The notes: a model not told the origin generated them from the sequence alone. DNA of 64,000 bases from Hymenopus coronatus (GCA_030762935.1 CM060897.1:114076176-114140175); one strand, 5' to 3'; counted from the stretch's first letter, positions 45,901-58,144 are shown. Program-made: numbers and translations.

Positions 45901-46800
45901 TATGTGTTACACTCGCATGACTTTCTCTAGCTGTTCTACAAACAGCATTTATAAGATTCTTCTTCTTTCAGCACCTTACTAATCGTGGTACTCATTAGCA
46001 CAATGTTCTTATTATTTAGTTCCGTATAAGTAGGAAGAAAATAAGGGAATACACTAGGCTAAACCAATAGTCCAATGTTTTAAAAGCTGTCGTTATGCGA
46101 TTGTCATTACAAATCGCTTCTTTTCCTGGCCAGGAGTAGAACAAAAGAAAAACGGACACCTCCCGTCTGAGAAAAGTATGAGTAATTCACAACTGAAACC
46201 AATAACAATGAATACCTCTAAAACGGTAAGCTCCACGAGAAAGATGTATATGACATAACTCGTGTATTTTAACAAGACCTACATTTTCTGTAGAGTAAGT
46301 TTTTGTCTATCTCTTACGGTTTACTAGTTATGCCAAATTAAGCAAAATTCATCTGGGATAAACAGGTCTTCAGAAGCTATTCCCAGAAAATTCAAGATAT
46401 ACATTTTATTTGTTATGTAAATCTCTCTAATATACGATATTTTAATCAAAATCGTTGGAGCCATTTTTAAGAAAATCAAAATTTTCCAAAAAAGTTTCAT
46501 GTAAAGGGTAGTTTGGGGTGAGGGGATTTTTCTCAAAATCGTCGTGTCTCATCCTTGGAACATACTAAACTTAAATACCAAGTTTGGTATTTTAGCTACT
46601 TTTCGTTTTTGAGTTATCGTGTTCACAGACACATACACACACCCACAGACACGGACCTTTTTCTCAAAATGCTTTTTTTGGATACAGGGGGTCCTAAAAC
46701 ATGTATTTCCGGTGAAATCTCGGTATCAAATTTTTGGGTGGAACACAATACTCCTCTATCCCTATGTACATTGCACATATGGGGCTAGAGAAAGTAAAAA
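45895..46800 (+). repeat. ACT repeat, full-length, forward
   Basis: All landmarks are present, from TTACACTCGCATGACTTTCTC to GGGGCTAGAGAAAGTAAAAAT. Confidence 0.9.
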
Positions 46801-47290
46801 TTACAGATATTAATATACACAGTTTATGTCGTATGCGCTTTATATCTATAGCTAGGTGTTTTTGCGACATTGCTTGTTATTGGTACCAATTTTAAACTTT
46901 CAAAGACGTTTCATGTCATCTCTCTTGTTTTCCTGTAGGCCATGCAGAGCGAGCTTCAGTTGTTTCACACAGGACCAGCTTTTAAAAGCTTTGCCTATCG
47001 ATTTAGCCTAGTGTATTCCCCTATGTCGCTTTTACTTACAAGGAAGCAAGTAATACGCCAATTTCTGCTAATGTTTAGCTTGATTAGCATGTCATAGATA
47101 AAACAATATTCTTTTGTAAGGAAATTTCTTTGTATAGCTGTAAGAGAAAGTCATGTGAAAGGAACACATAACTTTTTTTGGATATAGGGGAGTATAAAAT
47201 GTGGATTTTCGATGAAATTTCGATATGGAAGTTTTGGATGTAGTGCAATACGTTCTCTACCATATAGTGTGTAGAGAAAGTAATAAGAAA
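46800..47290. repeat. ACT fragments: reverse then forward
   Basis: Reverse inner half at 46800-47170 (ends GAGAAAGTCATGTGAAAGG), then a forward right tip at 47170-47290 (GGATATAGGGGAGTATAAAAT ... GTGTGTAGAGAAAGTAATAAG). Confidence 0.75.
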
Positions 47291-48190
47291 AATCTGATGT
47301 GTTCCATTCACATGACTTTCTCTATATCTCTATAAATTATTATTGTTAATAAGCTTATGTTTTATTTATTTCATGCTAATCGACAAAAATTAACAGAAAT
47401 GGTCTATTTCTTGCTTTACTGTAAGTAGAAGCGAAATAAGGCATTACCATAGGTTAAAGTGAAAGCCAAAAGCTGGTTGCTATGTGACTGATGTTCCTTT
47501 GTTTGTATTGACAGGAGTTGACAAATTCCTATATGAGAAAAGTATAAGTTTTTCAAAGCTGAAACCAAGAAAAAGGAATATCTCAAAAAAGATCAACTCC
47601 ACGAAAAAAACCTATATAACATAGCATGTGTGTTTTAACGTGCTCTACAGTTTTTGTGGGTTAGGTTTCTGTCCATCTCTTACGGTTTAGTAGTTATGAA
47701 AAATGCATCCAGAATAAAGTAGTCTTCAGAGGCTATTCCCAGAAAATTCAAAATATACATTTTATTTGTCAGATAAATAACTTTAATATACGATATTTTA
47801 ATCAAAATCGTTAGAGCCATTTTTTAGAAAATCAAAATTTTCGAAAAAAGTTCCATGTAAAGGGTAGTTTGGGGTGGAGGGATTTTTTCTCAAAATCTTC
47901 GTGTCGCATCCCTGGAAGATCTAAACTTAAATATCAAGTTTGGTATTTTACCGACTTTTCGTTTTTGAGTTATCGTGTTCACAGACACACGGACACACGG
48001 ACACACTGACACACTGACACATACACACACACACACACACACACATGGACCTTTTTCTGAAAATACTTTTTTTTGGATACAGGGGACCATAAAACATATA
48101 TTTGCGGTGAAATCTCGGTATCCAACTTTTATGTGGAGTGCAATACATTCTCTATACACTATGTACATAATGAGTATAGAGAAAGTAAAA
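47290..48190 (+). repeat. ACT repeat, full-length, forward
   Basis: Well preserved. The AC region at about 47978-48045 is long and compound (GGACACAC and TGACACAC units, then a pure CA run). Confidence 0.9.
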
Positions 48191-48510
48191 AGTAGTGGAT
48201 CCAGTACTGAGCCTTGCGGTACACCGGAACTTTCCGATAGCTCGTATAAAATACGGTAAGTCAAACCCGTTTCTTTTTTTAGATATTTTTATACTTCACC
48301 ATTGCATTTGTTTCTTTACCTCTGTACCATGTAGTATGTAGAGAGAGTATAAGAAAAGTGTTGGACCCAGTACTGAGCCTTGCGGTACATCGGTGATTAC
48401 GATACTATTTTCGGATAGCTCGTATAAAATAAGGTATGTCAATATACGTTCCTCTTCTGAGATGTTAATATGTTTCACCACTGCATTACCTTCTGTACCT
48501 AGTACCATGT
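48190..48510 (-). pseudogene. two LINE reverse-transcriptase scraps between ACT ends
   Basis: On the - strand each scrap encodes the palm motif VPQGSVLxPxLF (GVPQGSVLDPLLF at about 48235-48197, DVPQGSVLGPTLF at about 48400-48362), preceded by YELSE and roughly 30 more residues of the same frame. Each is bounded by ACT tips: GAGAAAGTAAAAAG on one side and TACCATGTAGTATGTAGAGA on the other. Too short to assign a clade. Confidence 0.7.
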
Positions 48511-48519
48511 AGTATGTCG

Positions 48520-49395
48520 AGAAAGTAATGAGAAAAATCTGAAGTGTTCCATTCACATGACTTTCTCTACTTCTGTGTAACAAATTATTGTTAATAAGCT
48601 TATTATTCTATTTACTTCATGCTAATCGAGAAAAAATTAGCAGAAATAGACTTATTACTTGCTTCCTTGTAAGTAGAAGCGAAATATGGGAGTATCATAG
48701 GTTAAAGGGAAGTCAAAAGCTAGTTACTAGGTGACTGTAATCCCTCTGTATAGACACGAGTTGACAAATTCCTGTATGAGAAAAGTTTTTTAAACCTAAA
48801 ACCAAAAACAAGGAATGTCTCAAAAACGATCAACTCCTCGAAAAAAAAAGGATACAAAATAAATTGTGTGTTTTAATGTGCTCTACATTTTTTTGTGTGG
48901 TAAGTTTTGGTCTATCTCTTACGGTTTACCAGTTACACAAAATTTCGTAAAATTCATTCAGAAGTCATTCAGATGTTATTCTCAGAAAATTCAGGATATA
49001 CATATTATTTGTCAAGTATATATCTTTAATATAGGACATTTTAATCAAAATCGTTACAGAAAATAAAAATTTACGAATATTTTTCCATGTGAAGGATAGT
49101 AGGGGGGGGGTTTCTTGAAAATCTTCGTGTCGCGTCCTTGGAAGATACTGACCTTAAATACGAAGTTTGGTATTTAAAGGTCTTTTCGTTTTTGAGTTAT
49201 GCTGCGCACAGACACACACACATACACACAGACAGACAGACAGACAGATACACGGACATTTTTCTAAAAATGCTAGTTTTGGATTCAGGTGGTCTCAAAA
49301 CTTGTATTTCCGCTGAAATCTCGGTATCGAATTTTTGGGTACAACGCAATATCTTCTCTATACACTATGTACATGGTACGTATAGAGAAAGTAAA
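48520..49395 (+). repeat. ACT repeat, full-length, forward
   Basis: From GTGTTCCATTCACATGACTTTC to ACGTATAGAGAAAGTAAAAAG. It has a (CAGA)n tract, GACAGACAGACAGACAGA, near 49230. Confidence 0.9.
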
Positions 49396-49505
49396 AAGTA
49401 GTGGAACCCTTACTGAGCCTTGCAGTACATTGGACAGCTCTCCAACAGCTCGTATAAAATACGTTCTTTTTCTGAGATATTTGCATGTTTCACCACTGCA
49501 AACGA
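49395..49505 (-). pseudogene. third LINE reverse-transcriptase scrap at an ACT end
   Basis: Same segment, joined at the same point to the ACT end as in the two at 48190-48510 (AAAGTAAAAAGTAGTGGAACC), reading NVLQGSVRVPLLF on the - strand, so more diverged. Confidence 0.65.
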
Positions 49506-50135
49506 ACCAAATCTAAAGCTGAAATCGGAAATGTTTGCTGTCCTGAATTACTGCAAGTGTATTTAGAAAGCAAAGCAAGAATGAAAGGAAATAATTTGAG
49601 CTCCACTGTAAAATCCTACTTGTGAATATGCATTGCAGAAGCTAGTACAAATGAACACGTGCACAAAATAAGAGCAAACTGAAATGAAAAACGACTATGG
49701 CGTGCAGTAATCAGACCGCGATAGGATGAAGTAGGTACATACATTGAGATGTATAACTGGCAGACGGAGACACTCGACACCGTGAATTGGAAACGAGAAA
49801 CACCATATGTCCCTGAAAGAAAATATTATTTCAGATGGAAAATAACTCCTTCGTGGATGAGAAGTTTGCTTATTTGGTGTACAGCGTCTTCGCTGCTGAA
49901 GAATCCTATGTTTTAGCAAAATTACTTTAAGCTTATAAAATGTTAAAAATAACGTCGTATTAATCAATATTAACACTTGGAGAAATAGCGTTATTATTAT
50001 AGCTATATGGGGTATAGGTGAATACAGAAGTTTTAAGCGATAAATAATTAAACTTTTAAGAGCGGGTTGTTATGTGATGACTTTAAACTGTTTACATCGG
50101 TGAGAAGATAAATTATAAACTTTAACAATATATAC
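49506..50135. other. unassigned
   Basis: No ACT landmark, SINE box or convincing frame. A 93-codon open frame on the - strand (49976-49698) shows no recognisable composition or motif. Confidence 0.45.
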
Positions 50136-50139
50136 ATTG

Positions 50140-50320
50140 ACTGCCTCTGCGATCGAAGGTTAGAGTCCTGACTTTAGAGTCCTGACTTCTTACCCAGATG
50201 TACTGGGTTCGATTCCTGGCTGAACGGGGACTTTTTCCTTAATTAGAGGCATTATTTATCCCCCACAGAGTTTCCAAGTATGTGAGAGTGAATGTGTGTG
50301 TGTGACCATATGGTACTGAA
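50140..50320 (+). mobile_element. SINE D (tRNA-derived)
   Basis: B box ACTGGGTTCGATTCCTGGCTG, then CCTTAATTAGAGGCATTATTT, ATCCCCCACAGAG and GTGAGAGTGAATGTGTGTG. AGAGTCCTGACTT is duplicated in the head (50161-50190). The hairpin tail is missing. Confidence 0.75.
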
Positions 50321-50544
50321 AAATTAAAATTTTTAATCCCTGTGCTGATTAAAAAATACTTTTAGAAAGTTTGGGGGCAGATTCCTTACATCCAAAGAAG
50401 TAAAACTGTTTATATAAATACATGTTCCAAAAGACGTTCTCGATTAACTTAGGCTCACGTTATTAATCAAAACATTTTAAAGTGACACCTTATTCTATTT
50501 TTGATGATGTCAACGTGCTCGGAGACGTGTAATACAAACACAAC

Positions 50545-50716
50545 TCATAACAAATGCTGCAAATGACTTCCTCTTGCGTCTAGACACGCATGTACTCTTC
50601 GAAGCATGGAATGTCAAATACTCCATGTCGGTGTCATGATTTCTATGACACGTAGACCAAGAGTTCCTACATTCGCGATGTTTGTTGCAGAAATCAATTG
50701 TTTAAGTTTATCCAAA
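50545..50716 (-). pseudogene. DDE transposase, C-terminal fragment
   Basis: On the - strand it encodes LDKLKQLISATNIAN ... SMLRRVHACLDARGSHLQHLL then a stop, matching the end of the Tc1/mariner-like DDE_3 transposases (R-I-x-A-A ... R-x-x-x-C-x-D-A-x-G-x-H-x-E-H-L-L). One internal stop. It is the continuation of the fragment at 51527-51775, from which it is separated by an ACT repeat. Confidence 0.6.
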
Positions 50717-50719
50717 AAA

Positions 50720-51526
50720 TAAAAATTCTGATATGTCCATTCACATGACTTTCTTTACATCTGTGCAATAAATTATTGTTAAAAAGCTTATTTTTCTATT
50801 TACTTCATATTAATCGAGAAAAAAAAAGCTGGTCGCTTTGTGACTGAAGTTCCTTGGTTTGTGTGTACAGGAGTTGACAAATTCCTGTTTGAGAAAAGTG
50901 TACGTTTTTTAAAGCTGAAATCAATAACGAGGAATATTTCTAAAACGGCTAACTCCACGAAAAAAATGTATATGACATTAATTGTGTGCTTTATCGAAAT
51001 CTGCATTATTTATGTAATACATTTTTGTCTACCTCTTATGGTTTACCAGTTATGCAAAATTTCCGCAAAATTCACCCAAAATAAACATGTCGTTAGAGAC
51101 TAATCCCAGAAAATTCAAGATATAAATTCTTTTGTCGTGTAAATATATTAAATATAAGAGATTTTAATAAAAATCGTTAGAGCTAAGAGAAAACCAAAAT
51201 TTTCGAAAATAGTTCCATGTATAGGAGACTTGGGTGGGCGGATTTTCTTGAAAATCTTCTTGCCACATCCTTGAAAGATACCAAACTTAAATACCAATTT
51301 TGGTATTTAATGGTATTTTCGTTTTTGAGTTATGCTGTCCACACACATACGCACACGCGCTTGCAGATACACAAAAACACGGACCTTTTTCCAAAAATGC
51401 TTTTCTTGGATTCATAGGGACCTAAAAGGTGTATTTCCGGTGAAATCTCACTATGGAATTTTTGGGTGCATTACAGTACCTTCTCTATACACTATGTACA
51501 TAGTGCGTGTAGAGAAAGTAAAAATA
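50720..51526 (+). repeat. ACT repeat inserted in a transposase pseudogene, forward
   Basis: About 807 bases. The left edge is TCCAAAAAATAAAAATTCTG and the right edge AGAGAAAGTAAAAATACAAAGG. Because the host sequence is a recognisable reading frame on both sides, this copy defines the element's ends better than any other: start near AAAAATTCTGATATGTCCATTC, end near GAGAAAGTAAAAAT. Confidence 0.85.
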
Positions 51527-51775
51527 CAAAGGATTGAGGTCGGGGGAACGTGCAGCCCATGGAAATGGTCGCCCTCCACCTATCCATTTGTCATGCTAGA
51601 TACCAGCCAGTGCATCTCGAACAATGATATTAAAATGTGCTGGAGAGTTATCATGCATAAACCACATGTTTGTTCTTATTTGCATGGACACATCTTCTAA
51701 TAAATCTAGGAGTGTTCAGAATGAAGTTTCTGTATACAGCGTCTGTAGGGCGTGTTGGGGGAATGCATTACACGA
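51527..51775 (-). pseudogene. DDE transposase, catalytic-core fragment
   Basis: On the - strand, from right to left: LTDAVYRNF-like, then LLDLLEDVSMQIRTNMWFMHD (catalytic Asp), NSPAHFNIIVRDALAG, a stop, HDKWIGGGRPFPWAARSPDL, NPL. This is the MWFxHDGAPAHF ... RWIGRGGPxxWPARSPDLxPLD block of a family of Tc1/mariner-like transposases common in arthropods, different from the mariner at 37.8 kb. Frameshift and stops make it dead. It ends exactly at the ACT boundary. Confidence 0.85.
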
Positions 51776-52040
51776 CTGACAAATGACAAATAAGCAGCCA
51801 TAGCGACACAAGACCAACTCCGCAGGGTGAAATAGGTCATAGTCTTATTTATGATGCATAAATAAATGAAGTTATTAAATTGGACCTGGTTAGACGCTGA
51901 ACGTAAGCTTTCATTAATAAATTGTTAACTCGAAAACAAACTGTTTTAGAGAATATGTTCGTATAAATCAGTTTTCTTGTTTCGATACAAGGAACCCATT
52001 CCCAAAAGTTGTAACACATTTTTTTAATCATCCTATATAC
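51776..52040. other. unassigned
   Basis: Possibly more of the transposase relic at its right side; no clear motif. Otherwise nothing is seen. Confidence 0.4.
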
Positions 52041-52257
52041 CTTTACGTCATTTAACTTGTTTGGTAATATCGCCTGATGAATGAAATCGGTAAAATGATG
52101 CTCAAATGATATCGGCTTGCATGGAGCTTAAAATTACTCGACATTCGTCTTCTCAGAATAAGGTAAACCCAATCCGTCTCCACCGCCACAAAAACAAACG
52201 AACTCGCGACCTCTTGCACGTGAAGCAGACACGCTACCCCCACACTCCTGAGGCGGG
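52040..52257 (-). mobile_element. SINE A
   Basis: Body TTTACGTCATTTAACTTG, ATGATGCTCAAATGATATCGG, TTCTCAGAATAAGG and head CACGTGAAGCAGACACGCTACC in reverse. Confidence 0.75.
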
Positions 52258-52352
52258 ATACCCCTGTAGTTGAGTGATAAAACAGCAGCAGTTTATTCTA
52301 TGCAAAGCCCCCACTATGACAATGAAGTTAAAGGGAGCTAAATAAATGACGG
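52258..52352 (+). mobile_element. SINE D, internally deleted
   Basis: A-box-like CCCTGTAGTTGAGTGATAAAAC joined to the hairpin tail AAAGCCCCCACTATGAC ... TTAAAGGGAGCTAAATAAATGA. It lies next to the SINE A head, so two SINEs meet head to head. Confidence 0.65.
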
Positions 52353-53490
52353 CAGGAAAAATCTGATGTGTTCCATTCACATGACTTTCTCTATATCTCT
52401 GTAAATTATTATTGTTAATAAGCTTATCTTTTATTTATTTCATGCTAATCGAGAAAAATTAGCATAAATAGTCTTATTCCTTACTTTATTGTAAGTAGAA
52501 GCGAAATAAGGGAGTACCATAGGTTAAAGTGAAAGCCAAAAACTGGTTGCTATGTGGCTGATGTTCCTTTGTTTGTATGGACAGGAGTTGACAAATTCCT
52601 GTATGAGAAAAGTATTAAGATTTTCAAAGCTGAAACCAAGAAAAAGGAATATCTCAAAAACGATCAACTCCACGAAAAAATATATATAACACAAATTGTT
52701 TTAACGTGCTCTACAGTTTTTGTCCATCTCTTACGGTTTAGTAGTTATGCAAAATTCATCCAGAATAAAGTAGACTTCAGAGGCTATTCCCAGAAAATTC
52801 AAAATATACATTTTATTTGTCAGGTAAATATCTTTAATATACGATATTTTAATCAAAATTGTCAGAGCCATTTTTTAGAAAATCAAAATTTTCGAAAAAT
52901 GTTCCATGTAAAGGGTAATTTGGGGTGCGGGGATTTTTCTCAAAATCTTCGTGTCGCATTCCTGGAAGATAGTAAACTTAAATACCAAGTGTTGTATTTT
53001 ACCGTCTTTTTCTTTTTGAGTTATCGTGTTCACAGATACACGGACACACTGACACACACGACCTTTTTCTGAAAATACCTTTTTTGGATACAGGGACCCT
53101 AAAACATATATTTCCGGTGAAATCTCGGTATCGAATTTTTTATTGGAGTGCAATACCTTCTCTATACGCTATGTAAAAATAGTTGTGTAGTAAGATTTAG
53201 TTTATCTTTTTCAACTTACCAGTTCTGTAAAAATCATTCAGTATAGAGCATCTCGGGGGCTATTCCCAAAAAATTTAAAATACGTACGTTTCATTTGTTA
53301 TAAAATATCTGAAAAAAAAAGTTATTCTAAAGTTAATCTTTAGAACCAGTTTTGAGAAGAAAAGTTTCTTCATTGTTCAGTATAAATCATAGTTTTGTGG
53401 TAAGACCTTAGTTGTAAATCTTCATGCCACGTCTTTGGAAGGTATTGCAATGCGGTATTTATGGGACTTTTCGGATTCTAATTCTTTTTA
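52353..53490 (+). repeat. full ACT repeat plus partial copy, forward
   Basis: Full copy 52353-53175, with a partial copy 53180-53490 starting inside the element (GTTGTGTAGTAAGATTTAG). An open frame of 172 codons (52554-53072) crosses the full copy; it contains no known domain. Confidence 0.85.
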
Positions 53491-55975
53491 TTTTCTCTAC
53501 ACGTTCTGTGTACGTAGTGTACAGAGAAAGTATTGCATTGCACCAAAAAATGATATGCATAGATTCCACCGTAGGTACATGTTTTGGGACACCCTGAATA
53601 CAAAAAAAAATTGGAAAAAGGTCCGTGTGAAAAAAAAAATATGTTAACTAACAAACTTGGTATTTAAGTTCAGTATCTCCAAAGGATGCGACATCCCCAG
53701 CCACCCTTTATATGAAACAATTTCGTAAATTTTGATTTTCTCAAATATGACTCAAAGGATTTTGATTAAAATATCGTACATTAAAATTAATTACACGACA
53801 AATAAAATGTATATCTTGAATTTTCTATAAATAGCCTCTGAAGACATCTTTATTCTGGGTACATATTCCGGAGTTTTGTATACTTAGTAAACCGTAACAG
53901 ATACGTAACAACGTATTCAACAAAATTGTAGAGCTCGTTAAAATACATAATTTATGATATATACATATTTTTCGTGGGGTTGGGCGTTTTTGTGATATTT
54001 GTTGTTATTGTTTTCAGATTTAAAATAATTTTCTCAAACGTGAATTTTTCATCTCCTAGCCATACAAACAAACGAATTTATACCACATAAAATCTAGCTT
54101 TTAAAATATTTGACTATCGCTTTAGCCTATTGTACTCCCTAATTTCCCTTATAATTAAAAGGAATAAGGCCATTACCTTTGATGTTATCTCGGTTAGCAT
54201 GAAGTATATAGAAGAATAATCTTTTTCGCAATAATATATAACACAGAAGTAGAGAAAGTCATGAGAATGGTCACATCAGATTTTTACTTTCTCTACACGT
54301 ACTATGTACATGGTGTATAGAGAAGAAATTGCATTGCAGCCAAAAATTCGGTACCGAGATTTCACCGGAAATAGAGGTTTTAGGGTCCCCTGTAAACAAA
54401 AAAAAATTGGAAAGAGATCCGCGTGTGTGTGTGTGTGTCTGTGACCACAATATCTCAAACACGAAAAGTCTGTAAAAACCAAACTTAGAATATAAGTTTA
54501 GTAACTTCCAAGGATGACATGAAGATTTTGAGAAAACTCCTCCTGCCCAAACCTACCTTTTACATTGAGAAAATTTAGAAAATTTTGATTTTCTCGAAAA
54601 TGGCTCTAACAGTTATTTTACTTTCTCTATACGCACTATGTACGTAGTGTATAGAGAATGTATTGCACTCCACCAAAAAATTCGATACCGAGATTTCACC
54701 GGAAATATTTGTTTTAGGATCCCCTGTATCCAAAAAAAGTATTTTCAGAAAAAGGTCCGTGTGTGTGTCCGTGTGTCCGTTTGTCCGTGTGTCTGTGAAC
54801 ACGATAACTCAAAAACGAAAAGTCGGTAAAATACCAAACTTGGTATTTAAGTTTAGTATCTTCCAGGGATGCGACACGAAGATTTTGAGAAGAATCCTCC
54901 ACCCCCAACTACCCTTTACATAGAACTTTTTTTGAAAAATTTTAATTTATCAAAATTGGCTCTAACGATTTTGATTAAAACGTTGTATATTAAAGATATT
55001 TACCTGACAAATAAAATGTATATTTTGAATTTTCAGGGAATAGCCTCTGAAGACTACTTTATTCTGGATGAATTTTGCATAACCACTAAACCGTAAGAGA
55101 TGGACAAAAACTTAACACACAGGAAATGTAGAGCACATTAAAACACAGAATTTATGCTATATACATTTTTTTCGTGGAGTTGATCGTTTTTGAGATATTC
55201 CTTTTTCTTGGTTTCAGCTTTAAAAAACTTATACCTTTCTCATACAAGAATTTGTCAACACCTGTCCATACAAACAAAGGAACATCAATTACATAGAAAC
55301 CAGCTTTTGGCTTTCACTTTAGCCTATGGTACTCCCTTATTTCACTTCTACTTACACTAAAGCAAGAAATAAGAATGTTTCTGCTAATTTTTCTCGATAA
55401 AATGAAATATATAAAAGATAGCTTATTAACAATAAAACATTACTGAGATATAGAGAAAGTCATGTGAATGGAACACATCAGCTTTTTTATAAAATACTTT
55501 TGGTATATTTAAGATATGTACACGACAAATAAAATGTGTTGCTTGAATTTTTTAGGAATAGCCTCTAATGAATTTTGATGAATTTTGCATAACTGGTAGA
55601 CCTTAAGCGATGGATAAAGACTTACTACAGAAAAATGTAGAAACACACTATTTATGTCATATACCTTTTTTACTTGTTTTATATATTGTCATTGGCTTCT
55701 GCTTTAAAATACTTATAACTTTTCACATACGGGAATTTATCAACTCCTGGCAAAGCAAAGATGGGAATTCATCCAAATCGCAACCAGCTTTTAAACTATT
55801 TGATTATCGTTTAGGCCTAGTGTCCTCCCTTACTTCCCCTCTAATTACGAAAAAAAGCATTCCTGCTTATGTTTATCCCGATTTGCATGAAGTAGATAGA
55901 AGCACAAGTTTTAACAGTAATTTGGTTCAGAGATGTAGAGAAAGTCTTGTGAATGGAACCCATCAGATATTTGGT
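53485..55975 (-). repeat. chain of four ACT repeats, reverse
   Basis: Copies 53485-54285, 54285-54620 (inner half replaced by the next insertion), 54617-55485 and 55490-55975 (outer end missing). Junctions show GAGAAAGTCATG(A/T)GAATGG running into TTTTTACTTTCTCTACACG. The copy starting at 54617 interrupts the preceding one in GGCTCTAACAG, a nested insertion. Confidence 0.85.
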
Positions 55976-56282
55976 TCTATTTTGCACATTTCTAACTGCA
56001 GGGTGCTATCGGCAATGGAGTTAACTGGTGTCTGGTGTTACGTTTCTATTCACCTTTAATTTTAGTTATTAGATCGCACATACACACATTCATGTAACAT
56101 CCGAATTTCTGCTTTCCAACTACTAACACTAACATTCATTCCTCTAGGATCTGCGTAAAATAGGGAATAATCTGGACCAGAGACAAAAACCTATCACCGT
56201 TAGGTTGCTGTACGACTAAGTACGGCCAGCCTGATTTAGAGCTACGCTATTCACACAACGGACATTTTTCTAAATATGCACT
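55976..56282. other. unassigned
   Basis: Single-copy sequence without frame or repeat, apart from an ACT-like ATTTAGAGCTACGCTATTCAC piece at about 56235-56280. Confidence 0.45.
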
Positions 56283-57110
56283 ATTACTTTCTCTACACTT
56301 ACTATGTACATAGTGTATAGAAAAGGTATTGTATTGCACCCAAAATTCAATACCGAGATTTCAGCGGAAATAGATGTTTCAGGCTACCCAGTATCCAAAA
56401 AATTTGATGTATTTCATTCACATGACTTTCTCTGCAACAAATTATTATTAGAAAGCTTATGCTTTTATTTACTTCATGCTAATCGGAAAAAAAGATTAGC
56501 AGAAATAGTCTTACAACTTTCTTCCTTAAAAGAAAAAGCGAAATAAGAAAGTATCATAGATTAAAGTGATAGTCAAAATATGGTTGCTATGAAACGGAAG
56601 TTCCTTTGTTTGTGTGGACAGGAGTTGATAAATTCCTGTATGAGAAAAGTTTGTTTTTTAAAGCTGAAACCAAAAACAAGGAATATTTAAAAAATATCAA
56701 CTCCATTAAAAAAAGTGTATAAAACATAAATTGTGTAATTTAACATGAATCTACATTTTTTGTGTAGTAAGTTTTTATCTATTCCTTACGGTTTAGGATC
56801 TATGCAGAATTCGTACATTTCATCCAGAATAAAATAAGCTTCTGAGGCTATTCCCAGAAAATTAAAGAGATATATTTTATTTGTCAGGTAAATATGTTTA
56901 ATATACGATATTTTGATCCAAATCGTTAGACATTTTTAAGAAAATAAAAAATATCATGTAAACAGATTTTTCTCAAAACCTTCTTGTCGCACCCCTGGAA
57001 GATAACTTAAATACCAAGTTTGGTATTTTATCGACTTTTAGTTTTTGAGTTATCGTGTTCACAGGCACACTGACACATGGACACAGGGACACACGTACAC
57101 ACACACGCGG

Positions 57111-57144
<34 letters not shown>

Positions 57145-57275
57145 AAAATGCTTTTTTTTGTTATACAGGGGATTCTAAAACATATTTTCAGTGAAATCTC
57201 GGTATAGATTTTTTGGGTGGAGTGCAATACCGTCTCTATAGACTATGTGCTTAGTACGTATAGAGAAAGTAAAAC
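56283..57275. repeat. ACT outer end reverse, then full copy forward
   Basis: 56283-56400 is a reverse end (ACTTTCTCTACACTTACTATG ... GATTTCAGCGGAAATAG). 56400-57275 is a full forward copy ending CGTATAGAGAAAGTAAAA. Confidence 0.85.
57112..57143. repeat. poly(T) run of 32
   Basis: Located where other copies read GGACCTTTTTCTGAAAATG, so the internal CTTTTT expanded in place. Confidence 0.95.
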
Positions 57276-58140
57276 AGTATTTTCAGAAAAAGGTCAAAAA
57301 CGAAAAATAAGTAGAATACCAAACTTGGTATTTAAGTTTAGTATCTTCCAAGGATGGGACACGAAGAGTTTGAGAAAAATCCCCCCACCTCAAATTACCC
57401 TTTACATGTAACAAATTTAGAAAATTTTGACTTTGTCCAAAATGCCTCAAACGATTTTGATTAAAATTCCATATATTAAAGATATTTATATGACAAATAA
57501 TATGTATATCTAAAGACCTATTTGTTCTGAATGGATTTTGCTGAATTTTGTGTAAGTGATAAACCGTAAGAGGTAGACAAAAACAAAAAATCTAGGTCAC
57601 GTTAAAACCACAATTTATGTCAACTAAGTTTTTTTTCGTGAAAATTCTGAGATATTCCTTGTTAGTTGTTTCAGATTCCAAATAATTAAACTTTTCTCAC
57701 ATGCAAAGCTGTATCTCGGATTTCAACACATGGTAAACACCTTTTAAAGGATTTTACTGTCAGTTTAGCCTAGTGTATACCCTTATTTTCCTTCTACTTC
57801 ACAAGGAAGCTAGTAATGTTTATCGATTATCATAAAGTGGATAGAAGAATATGCTTTTTAACAATAATTTGTTAAGGCATGTAGAGAAAGTTATGTGAAT
57901 GGAACACATTAGATTTTATTCTTTACCACGTACTATATAGATAGTGTGTAGGGAAAATATTATGCTGCACCCAAACAATTCATGTCAATATCTCACCGAA
58001 GATATATGTTTTGTGCATCCCTGGATCTAAAATTCACTTCGTACCATGTTAAACACATAATAGAGAAGGAATTGTATTCCACCCAAAATTAAATGTCGGG
58101 GTTTCACCGGAAATACAGATTTAGCAATCCCTATATTAAA
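57275..58140 (-). repeat. ACT fragments, reverse
   Basis: A copy lacking its outer end (57275-57920), then two short outer ends (about 57920-58030 and 58035-58140). Confidence 0.75.
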
Positions 58141-58144
58141 AATA

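Noticed and set aside
47890..48264. 124-codon frame with VPQGSVLDPLLF, possible reverse transcriptase gene
   Set aside because: Only about 13 residues are LINE-like. The rest reads through an ACT repeat, so it is a chance fusion of a scrap and not a gene.
52554..53072. 172-codon open frame, the longest in the window
   Set aside because: It lies wholly within an ACT repeat and has no domain, no splice context and a composition typical of AT-rich repeat DNA. It is mentioned under the repeat instead of being called a gene.
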